In this document: positions 1-8,675 of the stretch, one piece after another
Position numbering within the stretch: the first letter of the stretch is position 1
How the letters are laid out: every line of letters begins with the position of its first letter
Source of the DNA: Chloroflexota bacterium
GTDB lineage: Bacteria > Chloroflexota > Anaerolineae > Anaerolineales > Villigracilaceae
DNA: 64,000 nt
Direction of reading: 5' to 3'
Assembly (NCBI GenBank): GCA_013112685.1
Contig: JABFGC010000001.1
Coordinates: forward strand, 1,116,001-1,180,000
The notes under the pieces: generated by a model
What the model saw: only the letters and a program-made list of their open reading frames with translations
Databases searched by the model: none
What the model was told of the DNA's origin: nothing
Translations under genes and position numbers: made by a program

Positions 1-1078
1 AATGGACGTGAGCGCCCAGGGTGTATCAATGTGAATCATGTGCCCGTGAATCATCGGCACATCCCGCTTGAGATAGAACTGGATGCCGTTCATCCATGCC
101 ACGTGGCTGCCGAGTTCCACCACGCCCTGCAAGGTGGAATCCGCTTTCAGAATGTTGGCGTGTTTCTTTTCCGAAAAGAGGCGCGCCGCCTGCTCGACGG
201 GTACCGCCAGCACATAGTAATCGGCGGTATCGCGGAACTTCCTGCCGCCTTTTTTCAACACCACGCCCGTGATGGTTTTGCCGTCGCATTCGATGGTGTC
301 AATGTGGGTTTCGAGGTGGTAATTCACGCCTTTGCTGCGCAGGTAATCCAGCCAGGGATTGATCCACACATCGTTGGTGGGGACCGTTCAGCACGCGGTC
401 GGCGTTCACGCCGGGCTCCGCCAAACCGAGGATGAGTTGGATGCCCACATCGCCCTCCACCTTGGCGTTTGCCACGTGCGCGTTCGCAGCCACGAGCGAG
501 CGGGTGAGTCCCTGCGCCAGGAATTTTTGATAGGCTTCGGAGCGGTTGCCCGCATCGGAATATTCCCACCAGCCGATCTTCTCCAGGTCGTCCATGCGAC
601 GGTCCTGGCAGGTGGTGAGGTACCTCCAAAGTTTTCCGCCAAAGAATTCGATATCCTCGGCAGTCAGCCCCACATATTTTTCGAGGTCAATCGCGCTCTT
701 CAGCAGCACGATCAACTCCTCGAACGAGCGCGGGAACTGCGCCAGCATCAGCACTTCCTGTTTCCCGAACTGGGTGATGGCGATGCGCGTGGTGTTCGTC
801 AGGTTATCGAACACGCCGCGCGGATTGTTTTTGTACGGAATGCGCCGCATGGTGTCGGTCACATGGCGGTAAAAACTGGGGAAGAAACGGAAACCGTGTT
901 CGCCGGGCAGGTCGGGTTTGCCGCCTTTGCCCGTCTTCGGCACAGGCACACTGCGCGCCTTGCCGCCGGGGATGGCTTTCTTTTCGTACACTGTCACCTG
1001 AAAACCGCGTTCCGCCAGTTCGTGCGCAGCGCTCAAGCCCGCCACTCCGCCGCCGAGAATGATGACCTTTTTTGACAT
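1..1078 (-). CDS. FAD-dependent amine oxidase / phytoene-desaturase-like oxidoreductase (partial, frameshifted)
   Basis: The N-terminus carries a classic dinucleotide-binding fold: a short beta strand, GGGVAGL, then the ExK strand end (YEKKAIPGGKARS). It is followed by a GEHGFRFFPSFYRH segment typical of NAD(P)/FAD amine oxidases related to hydroxysqualene dehydroxylase and phytoene desaturase. The frame breaks at about 380 in a run of four G. Removing one base continues the protein (NGPTNDVWINPWLDYL, then GSHVAWMNGIQFYL and MIHIDTPWALTS) to the left edge, where the gene is cut. The start ATG at 1078 is preceded by a purine-rich AGGAGAAGG. FAD binding is what the sequence shows; the substrate is not known. 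The family is known for carotenoid and terpenoid oxidation, but there are no carotenoid genes nearby to support that. Confidence 0.75.
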
Positions 1079-1156
1079 GACCTTCTCCTCCGTGATTTGA
1101 TGGCGAAACTCGCCGCCTCTTTCCTGACCTGGGGCTTGAGTCCCGTAAACAAGCCG

Positions 1157-1183
1157 GCAGCCGCCCTAAGTTGTTGCGGCTGC
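1157..1183. repeat. Inverted repeat in the 1079-1426 intergenic region
   Basis: GCAGCCGC and GCGGCTGC pair around an 11-base loop in the 5' region of the FAD oxidoreductase gene, and on the + strand the stem is followed by GTTTT. No + strand gene ends here, so this is either a leader structure or a repeat. The rest of this intergenic stretch of about 350 bp holds a short direct repeat (GTCAATA then AAAAAAT, near 1246 and 1377) and nothing else that I can identify. Confidence 0.35.
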
Positions 1184-1383
1184 CGTTTTCCACTTTCAAG
1201 ATGATACAACCCCCGCGTGGAGACAGGGTTTCTATGAGAATTCAAGTCAATACAAAAAATAAATTGCTCCTTGGCGCCGTCCCCGGCGCAAGATTCCCTC
1301 GGAAATCGCCGCCGAAGACTGCGTCTTCGCGCAGCGAACGGCGGCGGCGTGAGCGTTGTCATGTACAGTAGAGAAGTCAATAT

Positions 1384-1416
1384 AAAAAATAGGCGGGCGC
1401 TGTGCCCGCCTATTTT
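1384..1416 (-). terminator. Rho-independent terminator after the YdeI-like fragment
   Basis: A nine-base stem (TAGGCGGGC / GCCCGCCTA) with a five-base loop is followed on the minus strand by a T run. It lies just downstream of the minus-strand gene ending at 1427. Confidence 0.7.
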
Positions 1417-1426
1417 GGATTCCATT

Positions 1427-1603
1427 TCATCCGCATATACACGCTGCCTTTTGCCGCGTGGCTTCGAGTTTCGCGCGCGTGATCCAGCCGATGTAGTCGT
1501 TGCGCTGATACGGCGGGCGCGCCTCGTAGGCAGGCATCAGCCCGCGCGCATTCAACACATCGCGAATGAAATCCGGTATGGGGTGACGGGGTCTGGGAGG
1601 CAT
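1427..1603 (-). pseudogene. YdeI/OmpD-associated-like protein, internally deleted
   Basis: This 58-codon frame starts with ATG at 1603 behind AGGAGCAGGATAA. It reads MPPRPRHPIPDF, then PPYQRNDYIGWITRAKLEATRQK, which matches the C-terminal half of YdeI/OmpD-associated (bacteriocin-protection) proteins. Those proteins normally continue with a helix resembling RLAQMLDEL and end near VYMKMKW. Here the sequence passes directly from RQK into GSVYMRMKWNP, in another frame, so roughly ten codons plus a non-multiple of three are missing. The upstream AraC-like fragment stops exactly inside this gene's ribosome-binding site, so the two were probably co-transcribed. I infer that it is not functional. 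Confidence 0.5.
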
Positions 1604-1762
1604 TTATCCTGCTCCTTCATACGCATGTTTTATCCACGCGACCAGCTCGGTATCCGGCAGAAAACGTTCGAGAGAGTGCGCGGGGCTTAATCCCTCGAAA
1701 TAGAAAAAGGCTTCGATGAAGTTGTCTAATGGAAACGCCGGGCGATGGAATTCAAGGATCAT
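1604..1762 (-). pseudogene. Short fragment resembling an AraC-type regulator N-terminus
   Basis: Fifty-two residues (MILEFHRPAF, LDNFIEAFFYFEG, ERFLPDTELV) resemble the start of the ligand-binding domain found at the N-terminus of many AraC-family regulators. No HTH domain follows: the frame ends at TAA inside the ribosome-binding site of the next fragment. It could instead be a genuine small protein. It sits 13 bp downstream of the DUF4287 gene. The assignment is by general pattern only. Confidence 0.35.
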
Positions 1763-1775
1763 GGCATACTGCGGC

Positions 1776-1994
1776 TCAAATTGCGACCTGCTGGTGGGAC
1801 TCGAACAACACGGAAACGAGCATCTTGGCGTCCCCATGTTTGATGCCGTATTCCCGCTCCAGCATCCAGCGGATGTCGCCCTGGCGGGTCAGCCCTGTGC
1901 GTTTGACAAGCTCCGCCACATCGGCGAGGGACATTCCCAGTTGGGCTTGAATGGATTCCAATTGGGTTTGAACAGTTTGATCGAGAGCGCTCAT
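1776..1994 (-). CDS. DUF4287 domain protein
   Basis: This small protein of 72 residues matches the DUF4287 pattern: LESIQAQLGMSLADVAELVKRTGLTRQGDI, then LEREYGIKHGDAKML. The start ATG at 1994 has GGAGAAG eight bases upstream. DUF4287 occurs alone or fused to DUF5655, often beside other small accessory genes, and its biochemical role is not established. It heads a short minus-strand string of three small genes, of which the two downstream look decayed. Confidence 0.7.
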   Translation of the reverse strand: MSALDQTVQTQLESIQAQLGMSLADVAELVKRTGLTRQGDIRWMLEREYGIKHGDAKMLVSVLFESHQQVAI

Positions 1995-2090
1995 GGTATC
2001 TTCTCCTTTTGATGTAAGAGGGGAATTTTCCAACGAGCCGAATTATAGAACAAGTTTTCTAATTTTTCAAGTGGGATTTGAAATCATGTG

Positions 2091-3641
2091 TCACCCCATT
2101 TCCGGTTTCCAGGGGATAACCCGGTTACGTCCCTCTTCTTTTGCCCGGTATAACGCCCGGTCTGCCCGGTGCAGCATCTTCTCCAGCGTATCGTTCCTCT
2201 GCCTGCCTAATTCGGTCACGCCCATGCTGATCGTCACAGTGAACGCGCGGGAGTCGAAAACGATGCTTGCGCCTTCGATCTGACTGCGAATTCGCTCTGC
2301 GCTTCGTAATGCGTTTCGCTGGCTGGTTTCGGGCAAAAGCAGGGCAAATTCTTCGCCCCCCAAACGGGCAAAAATATCCATCTGCCTTGTGACCTGCCTG
2401 CACGTGTTTGCCAGCGCAACCAACACCTGGTCGCCGCTCTGGTGACCATAAGTATCGTTCACTTTTTTGAAGTAATCCAGGTCCATCATCACCAGGGTCA
2501 GTTTCCGTTTGTAGCGTTTCGCGCGCTGGATCTCCCATACTGCCAGCTCCATGAAATGTCCGCGGTTGAATGCCCCGGTGAGCGAGTCGCGGCTGGCAAG
2601 CACCAGCAAATCCTTCTGGATCTTCTTCAGTTTTGTAATGTCATGCAGGACGACCAGCCGCCCAACCGGATTGCCTCTTGAATCCAGGATCGGCGTGACC
2701 TGCACTTCCATGTGGGTTTTCCCTGCCAGTTCAAATTCGGAGGCCGCATTGGGCTGGATCAACGCCTCCCTGTCGCCGCGCTTCCAGTGCGCAAGGACCC
2801 GTTCAACCGGTTCGCCCAGTACCGCATGGGGGAGGTTCAACATTCGCCTCGCTGTGGGATTAATGTCCACGAGGCGGTTTTGAACGTCCATGACCAGCAC
2901 CCCTTCCGACATTTTCTCGATCAGGATGTCCCGCGCCACAGGGACAATGTCCAGCAGGTGATAGCGGAACAGACTATAGGCGAACGCAACCCCGGCGATG
3001 GTAAACGAGAAGGGGGTGTTGTCCGCTCCCGGCAGGGGGTTGACGCCGGCGACGAAGATGATGCTGTTCAACCAGGTGATCGAAAGCCCGAGCAGGATCG
3101 TGCCAAGTTGTTTTCGATAGAGTTCGGAGGAGCGGAGGAACGAACGGAACAGCAGGATCGTTGCAAGCAAAATCAGGGAGTAGGAAAACACCACATTGAA
3201 CCAGAACACAGGTCCCCCGTCCTGGATGAACGCGCTGTTCTCCATCCGCCTGCCGCCGAAAAAGAGTCCGTGCTGGGCGTCCGTGAACAGGATGATGAGG
3301 ACGAGAAGCGGTTCGAGATATACCAGCGCAAGCAGCGGACTTTTCAGCCATCTGGCGCGGTGGGTGATTTGCAGGGAGAAAACAAACGCCGCCGCCGGAG
3401 CGGCGACGACGCCGATGTAGGTAATATCGAGCCAGAAAAAACTGGTGGGCGCCGGGACGTCCGCCCAAAACATGGCGTAGGTCATATCCCACCGTGCAAG
3501 CGCAAGCAGGAAACCGATCAACGCCAGGGAGCCAGCCGCGCTCCGCCGCGTTTGAAAGACGACGATGGCAACAAGCAAACACACCGCTCCGGCAACCAAA
3601 AGCAGTGCGCTATACGTGGTGTTTGGAGGGGACACCGGCAA
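2091..3641 (-). CDS. Membrane diguanylate cyclase (7TM sensor - PAS - GGDEF)
   Basis: About 516 residues. The first 220 residues form seven hydrophobic helices of the histidine-kinase N-terminal 7TM type. A PAS domain follows (residues about 230-345, with GVLVMDVQNRLVDINPTARRML). The C-terminal GGDEF domain carries an intact ARLGGEEFALLLP signature and DSLTGAFNRGHF, so it should make cyclic di-GMP from GTP at the membrane in response to a signal sensed by the 7TM or PAS part. The start is probably TTG at 3641, because AAGGAG lies nine bases upstream and a TACAAT-like -10 lies beyond it. A GTG six bases further in is an alternative. The gene stands alone. Confidence 0.9.
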   Translation of the reverse strand: MPVSPPNTTYSALLLVAGAVCLLVAIVVFQTRRSAAGSLALIGFLLALARWDMTYAMFWADVPAPTSFFWLDITYIGVVAAPAAAFVFSLQITHRARWLKSPLLALVYLEPLLVLIILFTDAQHGLFFGGRRMENSAFIQDGGPVFWFNVVFSYSLILLATILLFRSFLRSSELYRKQLGTILLGLSITWLNSIIFVAGVNPLPGADNTPFSFTIAGVAFAYSLFRYHLLDIVPVARDILIEKMSEGVLVMDVQNRLVDINPTARRMLNLPHAVLGEPVERVLAHWKRGDREALIQPNAASEFELAGKTHMEVQVTPILDSRGNPVGRLVVLHDITKLKKIQKDLLVLASRDSLTGAFNRGHFMELAVWEIQRAKRYKRKLTLVMMDLDYFKKVNDTYGHQSGDQVLVALANTCRQVTRQMDIFARLGGEEFALLLPETSQRNALRSAERIRSQIEGASIVFDSRAFTVTISMGVTELGRQRNDTLEKMLHRADRALYRAKEEGRNRVIPWKPEMG

Positions 3642-3737
3642 GCTGGTTTACTCCTTGCCCTATTGTACCGTTTTCACAAGCGGGTGATATTAAGTTTTCG
3701 GATCCCGCGTGTCCCAACCGATTGGTTTCATCCCTCT

Positions 3738-4170
3738 TCACGGAATGCGTTCCCAAAGCAAAATACCATGAACGATCTCGCCGTCCATCTTAAACGTCGG
3801 CGTGCGCAGTTCGAGGCGGTCCCCTTTCAATTCAAAGAAGCGTTTCTGTTCCGATCCCTCCATGTTCGGGAAGATCGAGCCTTCCACACGATGGATAATG
3901 ACGCCGTTTTCAGCATCAACTTCATACCAGCCGAAGTAGGAGATCGAACCTCTGTAACCGGCTTCCGTCTCTTCGGGCGTCCCACGCATCTGGTCCGAAA
4001 CCGCGAAGCGCGGACGGGTCCACCCGCATCAACTGTACGGAGAAGCGTCCCGATTCCGTGTAGATGAACGAGCCGCGCGCCTCCCTGCCGAACGGGTAGG
4101 TGACGCTCCCATCCTCCCTGCGGAATTCGAAGGAGACAAGTCTCCACGCGCCGACGATTTGAGGTTTCAT
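3738..4170 (-). CDS. Lipocalin-like domain protein (frameshifted)
   Basis: The N-terminal frame reads MKPQIVGAWRLVSFEFRRED, then GFIYTESGRFSVQLMR-like text. After a one-base loss near 4012 the other frame continues RFAVSDQMRGTPEETEAGYRG, YFGWYEVD and HRVEGSIFPNMEG. This is the Lipocalin_5 pattern of about 140 residues: GxW, then YxxxGxxSVQ, then a second barrel half. Members are small soluble beta-barrels of unknown ligand. ATG at 4170 is chosen because the family begins one or two residues before the conserved GAWRL. The break looks like a sequencing error, because both halves are fully conserved. Confidence 0.7.
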
Positions 4171-4290
4171 GCTAGCGCAAAAATTATCCTGAACCTTTCG
4201 TTGCACGAATTATATCCTCCTGGCAAACAGGGTCAAACATACCAACCGGGGATCGAAAGATGAAATTCGTCCCTGCTTGAACCAACAAAA

Positions 4291-4713
4291 CTACCGCATC
4301 GCCTCTGCGGCGAAAACCGCGATGAAAAAGGAAACGACCCCCAACCCTGAGCCGAACAGGCTCGCAACGACCAGGGAAGCAAGAACCGCCAGCGCCCTGT
4401 TCCAATTGAACCGTTCGATGAAAAGCCCCGCCAGCCGCCACGCAATCACGGCAGAGAGGATGAGTCCCGCGCTCTGGCAAACCAGCGAGGTGACCAATGC
4501 TGTGCCGCCCTCCCGTTCTGAAAATCCGTTCAGTGCCACGAGCAGGAAGAACACCGAGATTGCCGTAAAAAGCAAAAGCATCATAACGGTCAGGGTTGTT
4601 GCAACAAGGGAAGGGTTTTGGTGGACATGGGTCGAATCTCCTGCAGGGATTTTACCTGACGGCAAAAGAGGCGGCTTCCTGAATTTGTTTCTTCCAAAAC
4701 CCCGTGTGGACAA
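4291..4713 (-). CDS. Small membrane protein of unknown function
   Basis: About 140 residues with three, possibly four, hydrophobic helices: LVATTLTVMMLLLFTAISV, GTALVTSLVCQSAGLILSAV, and a long C-terminal hydrophobic stretch ending FFIAVFAAEAMR. The first 35 residues are polar, and the true start may lie further in. I do not recognise a family. It is not in an obvious operon. Confidence 0.55.
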   Translation of the reverse strand: MSTRGFGRNKFRKPPLLPSGKIPAGDSTHVHQNPSLVATTLTVMMLLLFTAISVFFLLVALNGFSEREGGTALVTSLVCQSAGLILSAVIAWRLAGLFIERFNWNRALAVLASLVVASLFGSGLGVVSFFIAVFAAEAMR

Positions 4714-4769
4714 TGATATTTTCCGTCCATGAGGCGCCGGCTTCAGCGCAAAGCCGCCTTGTTTTCATG

Positions 4770-4775
4770 TATAAT
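4770..4775 (+). promoter_or_regulatory. TATAAT -10 element 7 nt upstream of an ATG (leaderless candidate)
   Basis: A perfect TATAAT ends seven bases before the DUF4258 start at 4783, with no Shine-Dalgarno in between. Transcription would start at or next to the ATG. Confidence 0.5.
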
Positions 4776-4782
4776 TTAAATT

Positions 4783-5100
4783 ATGAGCGAAACGTTTGAA
4801 AAAGTTCGCATGCTTGTTGAGCAGAACCGAGTATAAATCTCCACTCATGGATACGATGAACTGGCTGACGACAACATTTTGTCCGTGACGTGTTGGCAGG
4901 CATTGCAGAGGCAATTGTCGTTGAGGACTATCCTGATTATGCCAAAGGTCCTTGCGTGCTGGTTCTAAGACGGACAAGATAATCCGATTCACGTTCTTTG
5001 GGGTATTCCGAAAAATGCCTCGTACCCTGCTGTGTTAGTGACCGCCTATAGACCCGACCCTGCACGCTGGTCGAACGATTTTGCAAGGAGAAAGAAATGA
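4783..5100 (+). pseudogene. DUF4258-family protein, toxin-like partner (disrupted)
   Basis: Reading across frames gives a recognisable DUF4258 protein: MSETFEKVRMLVEQNRV, a stop, [15 protein letters not shown], then in another frame [20 protein letters not shown] and GPCVLVL, and finally NPIHVLWGIPKNASYPAVLV with AYRPDPARW. One in-frame stop (near 4834) and at least three frame changes (about 4880, 4965 and 4983) occur in 310 bp. That is far denser than elsewhere in the window, so real decay is likely, although errors may add to it. The stop overlaps the next ATG (ATGA), the usual arrangement of this pair. DUF4258 proteins commonly sit beside a small acidic partner and are thought to be toxin-like. 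Confidence 0.6.
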
Positions 5101-5312
5101 CCAAGAAACAGACTTCCAGGCTAATTCACGTTGAGGAATACATTGCCGAAGTGGATGTGGAACTGATTTACACAGACGATGAATGGTCCCCTTATTTGTC
5201 GGTGAAAGACGCTATGAAATTGGACAATGTCCGCGAAGCGCTTCGGCAAAAGGACTTTGCAACCGCGACCAAACTGGCTCGCGTCTACAAACTTTCTCCG
5301 CTGGCTGTATAG
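5097..5312 (+). CDS. Small acidic protein, putative antitoxin partner of DUF4258
   Basis: Seventy-one residues (IHVEEYIAEVDVELIYTDDE, WSPYLSVKDAMKLDNVREAL, FATATKLARVYKL). Small acidic proteins with the WSPYLS...A.KLD...ALR pattern repeatedly follow DUF4258 genes. The start ATG overlaps the stop of the upstream gene by four bases and has AAGGAG ahead of it. The reading frame is intact although the partner is broken. The antitoxin role is inferred from context; no DNA-binding motif is evident. A strong terminator follows. Confidence 0.55.
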   Translation: MTKKQTSRLIHVEEYIAEVDVELIYTDDEWSPYLSVKDAMKLDNVREALRQKDFATATKLARVYKLSPLAV

Positions 5313-5337
5313 CGCAGGCAAAGTCTCATATGTTTAG

Positions 5338-5370
5338 CCCGACGCGATGAAAACCGTCGGGTTTTATTTT
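5338..5370 (+). terminator. Rho-independent terminator after the DUF4258 pair
   Basis: The stem CCCGACG / CGTCGGG is followed by TTTTATTTT, 25 bases after the stop at 5312. Confidence 0.75.
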
Positions 5371-5557
5371 GCCAAACGAACAAGGTTAAAGCGCCCGATG
5401 ACAGACTCCAAGAATGGAAGCCGTTTCGACAAGTTGGCGGGGCATCCCGCCGCAATTATATGGGCGAATCCCCGCTCTTTTTGATAAACTTGGCTTGGAT
5501 AGCGAAGGCACCGATGCATATCCCGCCTTCACGAATGGAAAAAAACAAGGAAACGCC

Positions 5558-5941
5558 ATGAAAAAAATCCTGTTTTTACCCCTGCTCATTGCGCTTGCGC
5601 TCTCAGCGTGCGGTGCGAAACAACCTGAATTGCAGGTCTCCGATCCCGCCCAACCCATCGAAGCCGCGGCGGGCGATGAATTCACCATCGTCCTCGACGC
5701 GAACCCCAGCACGGGCTACCACTGGGAACTGGTGGAGGAACTGGATGCGGGCGTTGTGCAGTTCGTCTCAAGGGATTACAGCGCCGACCAGCCCGTCACC
5801 ATCGGCTCCGGCGGCGTGGACGTGTGGACCTTCCAAGCCGTCGGTGCAGGCGAGACCCAAATCACTCTTGGGTACTATCCGCCCTCGAACGACCCGGAAG
5901 AACCGCAACAAACCGTCACGTTCACTGTTACAGTAAAGTAG
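5558..5941 (+). CDS. Chagasin-like protease inhibitor I42 family lipoprotein
   Basis: A 127-residue lipoprotein. The signal peptide is followed by a lipobox (LALSAC) and then an immunoglobulin-like chagasin fold with the hallmark first loop NPSTGYHWEL (about residues 55-64). The third-loop region is Y-Y-P-P, where chagasin proteins often have R-P-W. Family members inhibit papain-like cysteine proteases through three loops and act outside the membrane. ATG at 5558 is chosen because it places the lysines of the signal peptide first and has AAGGAAA upstream. A terminator directly follows, so this is a single-gene unit. Confidence 0.8.
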   Translation: MKKILFLPLLIALALSACGAKQPELQVSDPAQPIEAAAGDEFTIVLDANPSTGYHWELVEELDAGVVQFVSRDYSADQPVTIGSGGVDVWTFQAVGAGETQITLGYYPPSNDPEEPQQTVTFTVTVK

Positions 5942-5947
5942 AAACAC

Positions 5948-5979
5948 AAGGCGATCCGATGATGGGGTCGCCTTTTTTA
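5948..5979 (+). terminator. Rho-independent terminator after the chagasin-like gene
   Basis: The stem AAGGCGA / TCGCCTT is followed directly by a run of six T. Confidence 0.75.
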
Positions 5980-6035
5980 TCTCCAACGCCGATGGAGATC
6001 TGGAAAGTTTACTGTTGATTGAAAAGGAGGAAAAC

Positions 6036-6731
6036 ATGAATCGCCTCGTCCTGCTGGCAGGGCTTGTTTTGCTTGGCTTGACGGCTTGCGGAGGGACAAC
6101 GCTCCCGCCCACCGCATCCCCAACCAGTCCGCCCCTTCCAACCGCCACGCCTCCTGCCACGTCCACCCCGAAGCCGGTTGAAGTCTCCATGCGGGTGGCG
6201 GCGGAAGCGGTCAACTGCCGTTTCGGTCCCGGCACGGTCTATCAGACTCTCAACGAGATCGGCGGGGGAAATCTCCTGCGCGCGGTAGGACGAAACGAAG
6301 ACTCCACCTGGTGGCTTGTAAGAGACCCCGGCAGCCCGGGCGGTTCGTGCTGGGTCTCAGCCGAAGTGATCGAGGAGTTGGGCGAAACTGCCTCTTTGCC
6401 GGTCGTCCCCCTGCCTTTTGTCACCGTCACCGACGTGAGCCTGCGGGTGGAGCCAAACCGCATCGTTATCAACTGCGACCAGTTCCCGCAAACAGTCTTC
6501 TTTGAAGCGACCATTACCACCAACGGTCCCACGCTCTTTACCTGGAAGTGGGAAGTCAGCACGGGCATCACCTCCAATGTGGGCACGCTGATCTTCGAGG
6601 AGGCTGGCACGCAGGTCATCAACGAGTATTACCAGATCAATGCGCCGAACGAATATTGGGTGAAGTTTTACGTGTTGACGCCGAATGAACGGGTGGAAGA
6701 GGTCTCTTTCCCCGTCAGTTGCACGCCTTAG
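6036..6731 (+). CDS. SH3-like domain lipoprotein
   Basis: A 231-residue lipoprotein with the lipobox LLGLTAC, a Thr/Pro-rich linker (PPTASPTSPPLPTATPPATS), then a bacterial SH3-like domain (residues about 50-110: VNCRFGPGTVYQTL, WWLVRD, CWVSAEVI). The C-terminal domain of about 110 residues has a beta-sandwich look with no family I recognise. SH3-like domains of this type usually bind peptidoglycan or partner proteins outside the cell. ATG at 6036 follows AAGGAGG at good spacing. Confidence 0.75.
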   Translation: MNRLVLLAGLVLLGLTACGGTTLPPTASPTSPPLPTATPPATSTPKPVEVSMRVAAEAVNCRFGPGTVYQTLNEIGGGNLLRAVGRNEDSTWWLVRDPGSPGGSCWVSAEVIEELGETASLPVVPLPFVTVTDVSLRVEPNRIVINCDQFPQTVFFEATITTNGPTLFTWKWEVSTGITSNVGTLIFEEAGTQVINEYYQINAPNEYWVKFYVLTPNERVEEVSFPVSCTP

Positions 6732-6775
6732 CAGGCGGTTCGAAATTAAGACCGAACCGGAGATGAACAACGAAC

Positions 6776-6814
6776 AAAAAGGGGAGCCCGAAGCCTCACA
6801 GACCCGGACTCCCC
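6776..6814 (-). terminator. Rho-independent terminator after the DUF4230 gene
   Basis: On the minus strand the stem GGGGAG / CTCCCC, extended by inner CG pairs, is followed by TTTTT. It lies 25 bases past the stop at 6839. Confidence 0.6.
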
Positions 6815-6838
6815 GGCGGGAGAATGTGAACCCCACAG

Positions 6839-7511
6839 TTATTCGAAGATCACCGACTTATAGCCAAGCGCGTTGAAGAACTTGTACAAGTACGCCTCGG
6901 CGTTCTCCTGCGCCTGCGTCAGGATGCCGTCTTCGATTGCCACGCTGACGATCTTATCCTCGCCCACGCTGAGCACATCGAGCACCAGGTTGGGGTCAAC
7001 GTCCACGAAGATGCCTTCCTGAACGGTGTAAACTTCGGTCTTGTCTTCGTCCAGCGTCACCGCCAGAATCTCGGCGGGCGGCAGAACCACATACAGCACA
7101 TTATCCTGGAATCTCAAATCGCCGGGCTGGAGTTTTTCCATGTCAATACCCGCGATGACCGAGCCGTGGATCTGTACCAAAATCTTGCTGCCGAACGCAA
7201 ACGCAAAGATGGGGCTGTCCTGGTTCGTCTCCGAGGAGACCACCTGTGAAATGCTATACTCAATCGTCTCCAGGCGGGCGAGCGCCCGAATCTCGTTGAT
7301 GTACGTGACCGGGTCCGGGATGATGGTGGGCGTGGGATTCATCAACTGCGCCACCTGGGTCTGAAGCGCATAATTCGCCTCGTTGACCTGCTCCATTGGC
7401 GCCGAGGGTCGCCGCCGCGGCATCGCGCACGGTCTCTACGATAAAATAGACCCCGGCCGCCAGCACAACCAGAATCAGGATGGACATAATCGTGTTAAAT
7501 GTATTTTTCAT
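6839..7511 (-). CDS. DUF4230 domain membrane-anchored protein (frameshifted)
   Basis: The N-terminus (MKNTFNTIMSILILVVLAAGVYFIV) is a single membrane anchor. After a one-base surplus near 7396 the protein continues MEQVNEANYALQTQ into a DUF4230 domain: EIRALARLETIEYSISQVV, VQIHGSVIAGIDMEKL, VVLPPAEILAV. DUF4230 proteins are widespread single-pass proteins of unknown function. A TATAAT on the minus strand (7536-7541) and AAAGGA give a normal promoter and ribosome-binding site. The gene is divergent from the PhnD-like lipoprotein. Confidence 0.75.
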
Positions 7512-7580
7512 TTTCGTCCTTTCGATACTTGTTGTATTATAGCAAGTTCATTTATGATACCGAACACACAAACCTGTAAG

Positions 7581-8591
7581 ATGAAAAAAATCCTGTTCAT
7601 TGCCTCCCTGCTCGTCATGCTGGGATGTTCATTTCCAGTGCGGTTGACGTTGGGGACTCCCACAGCGACTCCCACGCTCGAGCCGACTCCCGTCCCCACG
7701 CAGACGCCTCACGCCACGCCCCAGCCTGGCACCGACCAGAATCCTTTGATCCTCGCCCCGGCTCCCTCCCCGCGCCCCAGCGAGGCGGTGATCGCGGCCG
7801 GCGATACGATTGCCGCCTTCCTCGAATCGCGGACGGGCTACCGCATCGTGACCACCATCCCTGCTTCGGAAATCGTGCTGGTGGACGCGCTCGCGAGGGG
7901 GAACGCACACATCGCATCCCTTTCGCCGTACGGCTTTGTGCTTGCCCGCGAAAACAATTCCGCCACTGTGTTGCTGGCGCGCGTGCGCGAGGGACAGACC
8001 TTTTACGGCGCGCAGATCATCGTCAACCGCAGCAAGGATTTCACATCTTATTTCGACGAGGCGCGGAACGAAAATATCGGCGAGCCGGAGCGGGCGCTTC
8101 AACAGTTCCGGGAGAAAAAACCCTGCTGGAGCGACGACGTATCGCCGTCGGGGTATGTGGTGCCTTTGGGTCTGCTGAATCAGGCTCAGGTCCAGGTGCG
8201 AAGCGGGGCGTTTTTGGAAGGTCAGCCCAATGTGGTGCGAGCCGTCTATGCCGACGACATCTGCGATTTCGGCGCGACGTTCATAGACGCCCGCACATCC
8301 CCCATCCTCGAAGCGGATTATCCCGACGTCCTCGACCGGGTGATCGTAGTCTGGCGCATCCCGCCGATCATCCCATACGAAAATATTTCGATGGCGACCT
8401 CCCTGCCGGTCGAGATGCGCCGCGTGATCCAGCGCGCGCTGATTGACCTGATGCTCACGCCCGAAGGCAAAGCCGCCATGCAAACGGTGTACGGCTTCGA
8501 TGAAGTGACGCCGGTGGAAGACGCTGCGTATGCGGAGTTCATCGAGCTGGTGCAATCCTCGGGTTTGGATTTGACGGATTTGATAAAATGA
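7581..8591 (+). CDS. PhnD-like phosphate/phosphonate-type ABC substrate-binding lipoprotein
   Basis: A 336-residue lipoprotein: lipobox LLVMLGC, a TPTPTLEP-type linker, then a periplasmic-binding fold of the PhnD/phosphonate class. Visible pieces are AAFLESRTGYRIVTTIP, VDALARGNAHIASLSPYGFVLA, SGYVVPLGLL and a C-terminal segment with MRRVIQRALIDLMLTPEGKAAM. Proteins of this class bind phosphonates or other oxyanions for an ABC importer, but no permease or ATPase gene is adjacent, so the ligand is open. ATG at 7581 gives a proper signal peptide. Confidence 0.75.
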   Translation: MKKILFIASLLVMLGCSFPVRLTLGTPTATPTLEPTPVPTQTPHATPQPGTDQNPLILAPAPSPRPSEAVIAAGDTIAAFLESRTGYRIVTTIPASEIVLVDALARGNAHIASLSPYGFVLARENNSATVLLARVREGQTFYGAQIIVNRSKDFTSYFDEARNENIGEPERALQQFREKKPCWSDDVSPSGYVVPLGLLNQAQVQVRSGAFLEGQPNVVRAVYADDICDFGATFIDARTSPILEADYPDVLDRVIVVWRIPPIIPYENISMATSLPVEMRRVIQRALIDLMLTPEGKAAMQTVYGFDEVTPVEDAAYAEFIELVQSSGLDLTDLIK

Positions 8592-8601
8592 AGATTACAG
8601 C

Positions 8602-8640
8602 AGACCTGACAGTCACACTGACGGCGTGACTGTCAGGTCT
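8602..8640. repeat. Palindromic repeat, AGACCTGACAG family (39 nt)
   Basis: A hairpin of AGACCTGACAGTCAC and its reverse complement. It is nearly identical to the element at 10367-10405 (two substitutions), and the two copies flank the HD-hydrolase and TPR genes. Confidence 0.8.
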
Positions 8641-8675
8641 TAATTCGCCTGAAAATCTTTTTACAGGAGTAATCC

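Noticed and set aside
2712..4067. Plus-strand open frame of about 450 codons
   Set aside because: Antisense to the diguanylate cyclase and lipocalin-like genes; composition is that of a shadow frame.
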